Below, in pieces: positions 1 through 7,286 of a stretch of 64,000 nt of DNA; the first letter of the stretch is position 1, and each line of letters opens with the position of its first letter. The notes under the pieces are model-generated. The model was given only the letters and a program-made list of their open reading frames with translations. It was not told the origin of the DNA and made no database searches. This DNA is from Acetobacterium malicum subsp. dehalogenans DSM 11527 (GTDB lineage: Bacteria > Bacillota > Clostridia > Eubacteriales > Eubacteriaceae): the NCBI RefSeq assembly GCF_000472665.1, contig NZ_AXAC01000004.1:62001-126000 (forward strand), read 5' to 3'. The position numbers were made by a program, and so were the translations under genes.

Positions 1-1
1 T

Positions 2-733
2 TCGGCCGCCCTGGGAGCCTTTTTTTTGGGAACTGCCTTATATCTGGCCGGAGGGCCCTTATTCTTTGTTTTACTGATGGTCTTCTTTTTAAGCTCGACC
101 TTTTTATCCCATTTCAAAGCCAGCATTAAAGATCCGGTTGAGGCCAGAATTCACGCCAAATCGGGTCCCCGGGATATTGTCCAGGTTGGTGCTAATGGGG
201 GTGCCGCTCTGATTATGGCAGTGCCTTTTGCCATATCTCAGAATCCGGCCTATTTGGTGGCGGTGGCAGCATCATTTGCGGCTTGCAACGCTGATACTTG
301 GGCTTCGGAAATCGGCATTCTCAGCCGCAAGGCACCGGTTTCGCTGATCACCTTTAAACCGGTCAGTCCCGGGCTTTCCGGCGGGGTCAGTCCGCTGGGG
401 TTGATGGCTTCGCTGGGCGGTTCGGTGGTGGTGGCATTGACCTATGGTTTGTATCAGCTAGCCGCCGGAAACAGCGGTGAGCTGTTATGGATGCAAATTG
501 GTATCATTACTTTAGGTGGCGTGTTGGGGTCAATTCTGGACAGCTTAATGGGTGCGGCTATCCAGGCCAAGTATATCAGCCATGAAACCGGCGAGTTGAC
601 CGAGAAGCCGGACCACAATAATAAACCCAACCAGTTATATAGCGGGATAACCTTTGTGAACAATGATTTTGTTAATTTTGCCAGTTCGTTGTTGGCCGCC
701 ATACTGGTTCTGGTTTTTGTTGAGCTCCAATAA
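2..733 (+). CDS. DUF92 family integral membrane protein (5' end outside window)
   Basis: This is the C-terminal part of a DUF92 membrane protein. The frame is open from base 2 with no stop upstream, and a TTG at 26 is an unlikely start because the preceding codons (SAALGAFFLGTALYL) read as family sequence. Visible hallmarks are a GGPLFF helix, the QVGANGG motif, an ADTWASEIG motif and a PGLSGGVSPLG motif, followed by more hydrophobic helices and a final one at the C-terminus. Family members are uncharacterised or loosely linked to isoprenoid/phytyl metabolism in phototrophs; no role is assigned here. The next gene is a tocopherol-cyclase-like protein 56 bases downstream, which may be a meaningful pairing. 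Confidence 0.85.
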   Translation, partial: SAALGAFFLGTALYLAGGPLFFVLLMVFFLSSTFLSHFKASIKDPVEARIHAKSGPRDIVQVGANGGAALIMAVPFAISQNPAYLVAVAASFAACNADTWASEIGILSRKAPVSLITFKPVSPGLSGGVSPLGLMASLGGSVVVALTYGLYQLAAGNSGELLWMQIGIITLGGVLGSILDSLMGAAIQAKYISHETGELTEKPDHNNKPNQLYSGITFVNNDFVNFASSLLAAILVLVFVELQ

Positions 734-789
734 AACAATGGACATTTGGTAAAGAACCACTGTTTCCACGACATGAAAGGAAAAAGACG

Positions 790-1767
790 ATGATCAAGCA
801 GGCATATTTTCAAGGAAAAAACAAAAAGCGGCGGTATTTTGAAGGCTGGTATTTTAAGTGTATCAGTGTCGATCGAAAACACGCCATTGCTATTATTCCG
901 GGAATGGCCATTGATCCCCAGGGGAAAAAGCATGCCTTTATTCAAGTAATCAATGCCGTCAACGGAAAAACCTGGTATCATCATTTTCCTTACTCCGAGT
1001 TTAATGCCCGATCAGATGAGTTTGATGTAGAAATTGAAAACAATAGCTTTAATGCCCAGGGGTTATCATTAAACGTGGATACCGCTGAAGGGTGTATCAA
1101 AGGACGACTGACCTTTAATACGATTCATCCCTTCCCCACTGGTCCCGGGCATCCCGGAATTATGGGACCTTTCGGTTTGCTGCCGTTTATGGAATGCTAT
1201 CACGCCATCATTCATCTGTACCATGAAATAAAGGGTGATATTGAGCTGGATGGGGAAATTCTTGATTTTAATGGTGGTGTCGGTTATATCGAAAAGGACT
1301 ATGGCCGGTCATTTCCAAAAACCTATCTCTGGCTTCAGGCCAGCCATTTTGAAACGAGAAATGCTTCTTTTGTCTTTTCCCGGGCAAATATTCCCTTTTT
1401 AGGAATAGAATTTCCCGGTTTTTTTGCCTACTTCACTGATTTTAACGGGATCACCCAGCGTTTTGCCACCTACAATTTTTCCCGGCTAAAAAAATGGGAA
1501 GTTGATACTGAGAAGGGGACCTGTGCCGGGGAGCTGGAAGGTCCAAACGGGGCACTGACTTTTACTGCCCAGATGGCTAGTGGCGGACGGCTTCGGGCGC
1601 CGGTTGATGGACTAATGGATCGGGAAATTGTGGAGAGTATCACCGCCAAAGTGTGGGTGCGTTTAACAAACAATCACGGGGATGTTATATTTGAAAGCGC
1701 CAGTAGCGAAGCCGGGATGGAAATATGTTTAGACGAAGGGGTTGCATCGAACCAAGAAAGCGAATAA
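790..1767 (+). CDS. Tocopherol cyclase-like family protein
   Basis: A 325-residue soluble protein resembling the bacterial relatives of plant tocopherol cyclase (VTE1). The N-terminus carries the characteristic RRYFEGWYFK motif, and later come HPFPTGPGHPGIMGPFG, the ECYHAIIHLYHEI stretch and GYIEKDYGRSFP followed by a TYLWLQASHF segment, all typical of this family. There is no signal peptide. Plants use the enzyme to close the chromanol ring, but a strict anaerobe is not expected to make tocopherol, so the substrate is unknown. Lipocalin-like lipid or quinone binding is a reasonable guess only. The start ATG has an AGGAAAA-type ribosome site about 10 bases upstream, and the gene probably shares a transcript with the DUF92 gene. 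Confidence 0.8.
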   Translation: MIKQAYFQGKNKKRRYFEGWYFKCISVDRKHAIAIIPGMAIDPQGKKHAFIQVINAVNGKTWYHHFPYSEFNARSDEFDVEIENNSFNAQGLSLNVDTAEGCIKGRLTFNTIHPFPTGPGHPGIMGPFGLLPFMECYHAIIHLYHEIKGDIELDGEILDFNGGVGYIEKDYGRSFPKTYLWLQASHFETRNASFVFSRANIPFLGIEFPGFFAYFTDFNGITQRFATYNFSRLKKWEVDTEKGTCAGELEGPNGALTFTAQMASGGRLRAPVDGLMDREIVESITAKVWVRLTNNHGDVIFESASSEAGMEICLDEGVASNQESE

Positions 1768-1838
1768 AAGAAACCAATTATCATGCAGAATCACCAATTG
1801 AAGTTGCCGAAAATGTGTTTTATTCAGGATTGGAGTTA

Positions 1839-1847
1839 TGATATAAT
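1839..1847 (+). promoter_or_regulatory. Extended -10 promoter for the cobalamin riboswitch transcript
   Basis: TGATATAAT is a consensus -10 hexamer (1842-1847) with the TG extension. No convincing -35 is seen at 17 bases. It lies about 20 bases before the riboswitch aptamer, which fits a transcription start near 1854. Confidence 0.5.
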
Positions 1848-1867
1848 AGTTCAAAATTAAATAATCG

Positions 1868-2016
1868 TTTTCAGGTGCCCCTTGGGGAGAATAGGAAAAT
1901 AAGTGAGAAGCTTATACGGGCCCGCCGCTGTAAATTGGGAATTTCTGTCAGTATGCCACTGTTTAATAAATGGGAAGGCGACAGAGGTGATGATCATGAG
2001 TCAGAAGACCTGCCTG
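1868..2016 (+). promoter_or_regulatory. Cobalamin (B12) riboswitch aptamer
   Basis: The conserved core elements of the cobalamin riboswitch occur in the right order: the AGGTGCC start near 1873, the CGGGCCCGCCGCTGT block (1917-1931), the GCCACTG element near 1955, GGGAAGGCGACAGAGG, and the ATGAGTCAGAAGACCTGCC B12-box region (1996-2014). A Rho-independent hairpin follows at 2046-2073. The downstream dehydrogenase/TrpD-like operon is therefore expected to be turned off by cobamide. No start codon is sequestered, so control is probably transcriptional. Confidence 0.93.
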
Positions 2017-2045
2017 AGAATTAGATGTTGAGAGATGTGGAGAGT

Positions 2046-2073
2046 CTGCGCTTTATTAGCGTAGCTTTTTTTT
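2046..2073 (+). terminator. Riboswitch expression-platform terminator
   Basis: A six-pair stem CTGCGC/GCGTAG with a 7-base loop is followed by C and eight T residues. It lies 30 bases after the cobalamin aptamer and 60 bases before the first gene, as expected for a transcription-terminating OFF switch. Confidence 0.75.
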
Positions 2074-2132
2074 GATTAAGATCGAAAAGGATCGTTTTGG
2101 GGACACGGTTATCAGAGATTTAGACAATAAGG

Positions 2133-3185
2133 GTGGATAAAGATATGAAAGCAGTTGTTTTGGAAAAACCGGGCGAATTGGTGTTGCATGATCGGGACAT
2201 GCCGGTCTGCGGTGTCGGCGAGATTCTGGTGCGGGTCAGAGCCTGCAATATTTGCCGAACCGATTTAAAATGCGCTACCGTAGGGCAACGGGATCTTGTT
2301 TATCCCAGAATCTTGGGCCATGAAATTGCTGGCGAGATCATGGCAAAAGGTAAAAATGTAATCGGCTATAAGGTCGGCCAACGGGTTTATATTCATCCCG
2401 GAATTTCCTGCGGGGTGTGCGAATATTGTAAAAAAGGTCAGGATAATCTCTGTGATCAGATTAAGATTATGGGCTTTAATTTTGATGGTGGTTTTCAGGA
2501 AGTGATCAAAATTGATCAACAAGCGTTGCGTTCCAGAGTCGTCAATCAGATCAATAATGAAAATTTGGCTTATGAAGAAATATCCTTTATTGAGCCACTG
2601 GCCTGTTGTGTGAACATTCAGGATCGTCTTAAAATGGACCGAGAATCAGTGCTGGTGATTATTGGTGGGGGGCGTCTGGGTTTATTGAACTTATTTGTGG
2701 CAAAGGCAGAAGGCATTAAAAACGTCATCCTCATTGAAGAAAATGAGGAGCGCCGCAACCGTGGCAAGGTGCTTGGCTTTGATGCTGTTTTTAACGGCAG
2801 TGAGCCGGATCTTCTAAAACAGCTGCAAATGACTACTAATAATAAAGGGGTGGATGTGGTCATTCCCTGTTGCCCGGGACCAGAAGCCCTGGATCTGGCT
2901 TTACAGATTTTACGCAAAAAAGGCACTCTGGGGTATTTTAGTGGGATTAGCCGGGATGATGCGTTTTACCCGGACATCAATCTGATTCACTATAAGGAAA
3001 TTTCAGTGGTGGGGTCCTATGGCTGTAGTGCTAAGCATAGTCGGAGGGCAAAAACCCTGCTGGAATCAAAAAAGGTTAATGTGCGGCCCCTTATTTCCCA
3101 TCGGGTCAAACTGGAAGAACTGGCCCGGGGAATGGATTATATAAAAAACGGCGATGGCTATTCAACCATTGTTGTGATGAACTAG
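2133..3185 (+). CDS. Zinc-dependent alcohol/polyol dehydrogenase family protein (MDR superfamily)
   Basis: A 350-residue medium-chain dehydrogenase. The GroES-like domain has the catalytic-zinc set (CNICRTDLK, GHE, then an IEPLACC segment), and the structural-zinc loop is intact as CGVCEYCKKGQDNLC. The Rossmann domain carries a GGGRLGLL nucleotide-binding turn with acidic residues at the end of strand 2, suggesting NAD. Substrate cannot be read from sequence; threonine, sorbitol and glycerol-type dehydrogenases share this build. Translation may start at the annotated codon or at the ATG four codons later (MKAVVLEKP), which is the usual family start. It is the first gene behind the cobalamin riboswitch, which implies a role tied to cobamide status. 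Confidence 0.8.
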   Translation: MDKDMKAVVLEKPGELVLHDRDMPVCGVGEILVRVRACNICRTDLKCATVGQRDLVYPRILGHEIAGEIMAKGKNVIGYKVGQRVYIHPGISCGVCEYCKKGQDNLCDQIKIMGFNFDGGFQEVIKIDQQALRSRVVNQINNENLAYEEISFIEPLACCVNIQDRLKMDRESVLVIIGGGRLGLLNLFVAKAEGIKNVILIEENEERRNRGKVLGFDAVFNGSEPDLLKQLQMTTNNKGVDVVIPCCPGPEALDLALQILRKKGTLGYFSGISRDDAFYPDINLIHYKEISVVGSYGCSAKHSRRAKTLLESKKVNVRPLISHRVKLEELARGMDYIKNGDGYSTIVVMN

Positions 3186-3277
3186 TCGGCTTATGTGAAA
3201 GTGACACTTCAGCAGTTTTGGATTCATAAAATAATCACAAATAGTAAAAAGAAAAGTAAAATTCAAGGAGAAATCAA

Positions 3278-4390
3278 ATGGAAAAAACAATCAGTATGAA
3301 AGATTATGGTCAGGTGATTACCCAGCTGATCAACAAAGAAAACCTGTCAAAAGATGATTCCAAAGAAATGTTTATGGAAATTTTAAGTGATAAACAAACC
3401 GCCATGCAACAGGGAGCTTTTTTAGCGGCGCTCAGCGCCAAAGGAGCGACCCCGGAGGAAGTCGCCGGGAGCTTTGAGGCTATTTATGAGGTGGATACCT
3501 TTAAGGTGGAACCTGTCACCGAATTTCCGATTGTGGATAATTGCGGCACCGGGATGGATAGTTTTAAAACCTTTAACATCAGCACCGCAGCATCGATTAT
3601 CGCGGCAGCAGCGGGAATTCCCATGGCTAAACACGGTTCCCGGGCGTTGACCTCAGTTTGCGGAACCATCGATGTGCTGGAAGCATTGGGCATTGATATG
3701 GATTCTCGTGTGGAGTTGGTCAAAGAAAGTATTGAAAAAGCCGGCATTGGCATCTTCAACGGGATGAGCCCGGAAGTCCACCCTGTTGCGTTGGGCCGGG
3801 TTTTATCGCAGATTTCTTTTGGTAGCGTGCTGAATATTTCAGCGTCGCTGGCTAATCCGGCACTGCCGCAGTATGGGGTAAGAGGTGTCTACTCGAAAGA
3901 AATGCTGGGCTTTGTTCCCCAGATCATGGCCGAGATTGGTTATAAACGGGCTATTGTTGTTTATGGAGAAGTTGGGGAGCAATCGATTGATGAAGCGTCT
4001 ACCATCGGAACCACCTACATTGCTGAGTTGAAAGAAGATGGTACTGTGGAAAACTACTCATTTAATCCACAAGACATGTTGATAACTCCGGGAATTGTGG
4101 ATGAAATTCGAACATTTGACTCAGTCGAAGCGTCGGCACTGTGTATTGTCCGACTTTTAAAAGGGAAAGAAACCAAAACCCGGGAAGATATTGTTGCGTT
4201 AAACGCCGGGTTGATTCTTTATTTAAGAGACAAGGCACCAAGCATACGGGCAGGCTATGAAATGGCACTGGAACTTATTCACAACGGCGAAGCCTGGGAA
4301 AAACTGAAAAGCTGGGTTAAATATCAGAATCGGGATCGGCTTAAGGGACTCTCGACCTTATATGATCTGGAAGAAAAGGTCATGAAATAA
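3278..4390 (+). CDS. TrpD-like phosphoribosyltransferase (anthranilate PRTase / nucleoside phosphorylase type III fold)
   Basis: A 370-residue protein with an N-terminal helical domain and the PRPP-binding core of anthranilate phosphoribosyltransferase. Core motifs differ from genuine TrpD: GTGMD (90-94) in place of GTGGD, KHGSR (118-122) in place of KHGNR, and SVCGTIDVLEALG where TrpD has SKSGSADVLEALG. The metal-binding acidic pair is kept in the IDEASTIG segment. No other trp gene is nearby. It follows the zinc dehydrogenase after 92 bases with a good AAGGAG site, and lies behind a B12 riboswitch. Phosphoribosylation of something other than anthranilate, possibly related to a cobamide lower ligand, is a hypothesis only. 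Confidence 0.8.
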   Translation: MEKTISMKDYGQVITQLINKENLSKDDSKEMFMEILSDKQTAMQQGAFLAALSAKGATPEEVAGSFEAIYEVDTFKVEPVTEFPIVDNCGTGMDSFKTFNISTAASIIAAAAGIPMAKHGSRALTSVCGTIDVLEALGIDMDSRVELVKESIEKAGIGIFNGMSPEVHPVALGRVLSQISFGSVLNISASLANPALPQYGVRGVYSKEMLGFVPQIMAEIGYKRAIVVYGEVGEQSIDEASTIGTTYIAELKEDGTVENYSFNPQDMLITPGIVDEIRTFDSVEASALCIVRLLKGKETKTREDIVALNAGLILYLRDKAPSIRAGYEMALELIHNGEAWEKLKSWVKYQNRDRLKGLSTLYDLEEKVMK

Positions 4391-4391
4391 G

Positions 4392-4607
4392 ATGATTCTG
4401 TATGCCTTAAAATCAGCGGATGGGTATCTCAAAATGGCTGAAAATAAGGAATTTGCGTTGGTTGGCATCAACAAAGCCAGCGTTTATCCGGAATCCGAAC
4501 TGGCAATGTTGAAAGCGCTGAAAAATGAACTGCAGGAACAAAAGGAACAGATTTCGAACCTCCGCATTATTAAAATAACGCTGACAGAAACGGATCATTT
4601 TGCTTAA
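4392..4607 (+). CDS. Small conserved-context hypothetical protein
   Basis: A 71-residue protein whose ATG lies one base after the stop of the TrpD-like gene, so it is very probably translationally coupled to it. The start reads MILYALKSADGYLKMAENKEF and the second half is a charged helix rich in Glu, Lys and Gln. There is no signal peptide or membrane helix. I do not recognise the family. Tight coupling suggests a partner role for the phosphoribosyltransferase or the dehydrogenase. A terminator hairpin follows at 4681-4711. Confidence 0.6.
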   Translation: MILYALKSADGYLKMAENKEFALVGINKASVYPESELAMLKALKNELQEQKEQISNLRIIKITLTETDHFA

Positions 4608-4680
4608 TTAAATATCAGGCAGGATTCCCTTTACTATCAACCATTCAGGTGATATGATATGAACATAAAAATTTAATTGC

Positions 4681-4711
4681 AAGAACCTTTATCGTTGATA
4701 AAGGTTCTTTT
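4681..4711 (+). terminator. Rho-independent terminator of the riboswitch operon
   Basis: A perfect 13-pair stem AAGAACCTTTATC/GATAAAGGTTCTT with a GTT loop, followed by two further T residues. It ends the dehydrogenase/TrpD-like operon. Confidence 0.8.
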
Positions 4712-4758
4712 GGCATGTTGATAAGATGATCTGGCTGAGAAAAATTAACACTGGCAAA

Positions 4759-4801
4759 CTTATCCACAAATGTCGATAAAGTCAACACAATTGTGGATAA
4801 G
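4759..4801. promoter_or_regulatory. Inverted pair of DnaA-box sequences
   Basis: TTATCCACA at 4760-4768 and its reverse complement TGTGGATAA at 4792-4800 are both perfect matches to the bacterial DnaA box. They form an 11-base inverted repeat (CTTATCCACAA/TTGTGGATAAG) with a 21-base spacer. The pair sits about 70 bases upstream of the 5'-nucleotidase start. It could be a DnaA-responsive control site, or simply an operator for another regulator. Confidence 0.5.
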
Positions 4802-4868
4802 TGTCGATCTTTCAACAGAGGCGTTGAGATTAAAAAATCATTATAAGATAGAAGATAAGAGGAATAAC

Positions 4869-5789
4869 ATGCATAAATTTGAAAACTGTTTGGTTGTCGG
4901 CATCTCGTCTCGGGCTCTTTTTGATCTGGAAGAAGAAAATCAGATTTTTAATGAAGAAGGGGTGGAGGCATATACCAACTATCAAATTGAACACGAGAAT
5001 GATCTATTAAAACCAGGGACCGGTTTTGCCTTGATCAAGGCCTTGCTGAAGCTCAACGAAATCGGTTCGGAGGAACGGAAAACCGAAATCATTGTAATGT
5101 CCCGAAATAATGCCGACAGCAGTCTGCGGATTTTTAACTCCATCAAGCATTATAATTTAGATATCACCCGGGCCGCCCTGGTCAGCGGGGCGTTACTTTC
5201 CCCCTATCTGGAGGCTTTTAACACGGATCTTTTTCTTTCGGCCAATGAGGAAGATGTCCAGGAAGCTATTAACGCCGGGGTCGCGGCGGGGATCATTTAT
5301 ACCCAGCATCTGGCCTACGACGAAGTAAACGAAATCGACCAGATCCGGATCGCCTTTGATGGCGATGCGGTGCTTTTCTCCGACGAATCGGAGCAGATCT
5401 ATAAAAGTCAGGGCATCGAAGCCTTTCAGGCTAATGAAACAAAAAATGCCCGAAAACCGTTGCCGGAAGGGCCCTTTGCCAAGTTTCTGAAAACCCTGTC
5501 TGCGATACAGAAGGAGTTTGATAAAAACCGGGCGCCGATTCGCACGGCACTGGTCACGGCCAGAAATGCTCCAGCTCATGAACGGGTGATCCGGACTCTG
5601 CGAGCCTGGGATGTGCGGATCGATGAAGCCTTTTTTCTGGGCGGGATGAGCAAACAGGAGGTCCTTAAGGCCTTTGGGGCCCATATCTACTTTGACGATC
5701 AGGCTATCCACACCGATGCGACGGCGGAATTCGTGCCTTCGGCCCGGGTCCCGTATAAGAATAATGAAAATCAGAGTGATTTGGAATAG
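4869..5789 (+). CDS. Cytosolic 5'-nucleotidase family protein
   Basis: About 306 residues, resembling the 5'-nucleotidase family related to animal cytosolic 5'-nucleotidase I (PF06189 type). Recognisable blocks are the VVGISSRALFDLEEEN start, the DLLKPGTGFALIKALLKLN segment, EIIVMSRNNADSSLRIFNSI, AFDGDAVLFSDESE (nucleophile-like aspartates) and FLGGMSKQEVLKAFGAHIYFDDQ near the end. The family dephosphorylates nucleoside 5'-monophosphates. I chose the ATG at 4869 because AGAGGAATAAC precedes it and family similarity begins there; an in-frame upstream start at 4770 would translate through the DnaA-box region. It appears to be monocistronic. Confidence 0.8.
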   Translation: MHKFENCLVVGISSRALFDLEEENQIFNEEGVEAYTNYQIEHENDLLKPGTGFALIKALLKLNEIGSEERKTEIIVMSRNNADSSLRIFNSIKHYNLDITRAALVSGALLSPYLEAFNTDLFLSANEEDVQEAINAGVAAGIIYTQHLAYDEVNEIDQIRIAFDGDAVLFSDESEQIYKSQGIEAFQANETKNARKPLPEGPFAKFLKTLSAIQKEFDKNRAPIRTALVTARNAPAHERVIRTLRAWDVRIDEAFFLGGMSKQEVLKAFGAHIYFDDQAIHTDATAEFVPSARVPYKNNENQSDLE

Positions 5790-5815
5790 TGAATTAACAA
5801 ATCGGAACGACATCA

Positions 5816-5850
5816 AAAAAGAATCCTCTGGAGAAGAGGATTCTTTTTTG
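5816..5850 (+). terminator. Rho-independent terminator after the nucleotidase gene
   Basis: AAAAAAGAATCCTCT pairs with AAGAGGATTCTTTTTT around a GGAG turn, giving a strong stem that ends in a T run. The A-rich left arm would also terminate on the minus strand. Confidence 0.9.
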
Positions 5851-5886
5851 TGAGAAAGGAGTTCATGAAAAGAAAATCTATGTTAA

Positions 5887-5918
5887 ACCAAGGGATTATT
5901 GAGGGATAGTCCCTTGGT
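5887..5918. repeat. Inverted repeat in the intergenic region before the GTPase pair
   Basis: ACCAAGGGA (5887-5895) and TCCCTTGGT (5910-5918) form a perfect 9-base inverted repeat around a 14-base loop. There is no T tract after it, so it is not a typical terminator. The rest of the 327-base gap at 5790-6116 holds the terminator above and a promoter-like TTAACA/TATAAA pair at 6034-6063. Confidence 0.55.
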
Positions 5919-6033
5919 GTAAACCCATGCAAAAGATAGTTGTGATGGATTACTGTTCTTAGTTTAACGCGGATCTGTGGTCGGATCTTGATTATTTTGT
6001 GATAATTAGGTGAAGATTTTAATTAAAATGAAA

Positions 6034-6063
6034 TTAACAATTCTCTGCTAAAATGGGTATAAA
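6034..6063 (+). promoter_or_regulatory. Candidate promoter for the GTPase pair
   Basis: TTAACA at 6034-6039 and TATAAA at 6058-6063 are separated by 18 bases and lie about 55 bases upstream of the first GTPase gene. Confidence 0.4.
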
Positions 6064-6116
6064 AAGTGGCAACCAAATGTTAACAACCAGGCAGTAACAA
6101 AGAAAGAGGAAACAAA

Positions 6117-7286
6117 ATGAAAGACTATCGGCCCGATGATTTTGATTTTAATAAAACCCTTGGCGAAATCAGTGCAGAGATCAAGAAACCAAATATTTTA
6201 GTCTGTGGTGCCACTGGTGCCGGAAAAAGTTCGGTGGTGAATTATGTTTTTGGCGCCGCGGTGGCTCAAATCGGTCATGGCATTCCGGTAACCCGGGGAA
6301 TTACCAAATATCAGCGAGCCGATGCCGGGGTGGTCCTTTATGACACCGAAGGTTATGAAATCGGCACCGAAAAAATATCAAAGTACAAAGCCAATGTCGA
6401 AGGCTGGGTAAATGAACGCAGCAATGCAGACAATAACCCGTCTAAAAAAGACGAGACCAGCCATGATTTGATCAACCAGATCCATGAGGTCTGGTATTGC
6501 ATCTCGGCCGGAAATAAACGGGTAACCGATATGGACATCGATGTGATTCAGATGCTTAAAGCAAAAAAGCTGCCGGTGACAGTGGTGCTGACCCAAATCG
6601 ATAACCTCGATGCCGAAGAACTCGTGGCCATGGAAGCGGCGATCAGAAATGATTGCCAGGTGGAATTTTTTCGCACCAGTGTGGCCACTGATCCGGCAGT
6701 GACAGCAGCATTGCAGGACTATCTGCAATGGGAGGATCTGATCAGGTGGGCCATTGATCATCTGGATGAGTCTTTGCGGGAAGGGTTTATCAGCGCCCTC
6801 AAAGGAAATCTTGGAGCTAAAAAAAGACTGATCAATCATAAGATTATCCCTCTGTATACTAGCGGTGCCGCCGGCGTGGCTTTAACGCCAATCCCTTTTT
6901 CGGATGCGGCGCTGCTGGTGCCGATTCAGATTAAGATGTCGCTGCATATTATGAAAACCTATGGACTGGACCAGAAACTGGGGAATCTGTCGTCACTGGT
7001 GGGTTCGGTGGTGGTTTCTGAATCCGGCCGGTTATTGGCCCAGACCCTCAGTGCCAATCTCTTTAAATTGATTCCCGGGGTCGGAACGGCGATCGGCACC
7101 ACCGTTAACACCGTGGTGGCCTCCAGCTTTACCGCCGCCATGGGTTATGCCATTTCGGAGATCTGTTTTCGCTGCGCCACTGCGGTGTTTGAAGAAGGTA
7201 AAGAAATTGTCTGGACCGACTATTTTAATGGTGAGAACATAGCCGGCTTAATGGCCGAATGGTTCAAGGTTTCCCGGCATGGCTAA
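6117..7286 (+). CDS. Dynamin/IRG-like GTPase with hydrophobic C-terminal domain (DUF697-like)
   Basis: A 389-residue P-loop GTPase. The G1 loop is GATGAGKS (31-38), G3 is DTEG (76-79) and G4 is TQID (159-162). A G2 threonine is likely within PVTRGITKY. The C-terminal half, roughly 230-370, contains long hydrophobic, glycine-rich helices (IPLYTSGAAGVALTPIPFSDAALLVP, LIPGVGTAIGTTVNTVVASSF), the pattern of DUF697/YcjF-type membrane-associated domains. Stress or membrane-remodelling roles are known for such families, but no specific function follows here. Its last 8 bases overlap the start of a second GTPase gene, so the two are coupled and probably act together. Confidence 0.75.
   Translation: MKDYRPDDFDFNKTLGEISAEIKKPNILVCGATGAGKSSVVNYVFGAAVAQIGHGIPVTRGITKYQRADAGVVLYDTEGYEIGTEKISKYKANVEGWVNERSNADNNPSKKDETSHDLINQIHEVWYCISAGNKRVTDMDIDVIQMLKAKKLPVTVVLTQIDNLDAEELVAMEAAIRNDCQVEFFRTSVATDPAVTAALQDYLQWEDLIRWAIDHLDESLREGFISALKGNLGAKKRLINHKIIPLYTSGAAGVALTPIPFSDAALLVPIQIKMSLHIMKTYGLDQKLGNLSSLVGSVVVSESGRLLAQTLSANLFKLIPGVGTAIGTTVNTVVASSFTAAMGYAISEICFRCATAVFEEGKEIVWTDYFNGENIAGLMAEWFKVSRHG

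Noticed and set aside
4770-4868. Upstream extension of the 5'-nucleotidase frame
   Set aside because: It would translate through the DnaA-box inverted repeat and lacks family similarity; the ATG at 4869 has a better ribosome site.
5193-5816. 207-codon minus-strand frame
   Set aside because: It lies antisense to the 5'-nucleotidase, whose protein is clearly conserved; the antisense product resembles nothing.
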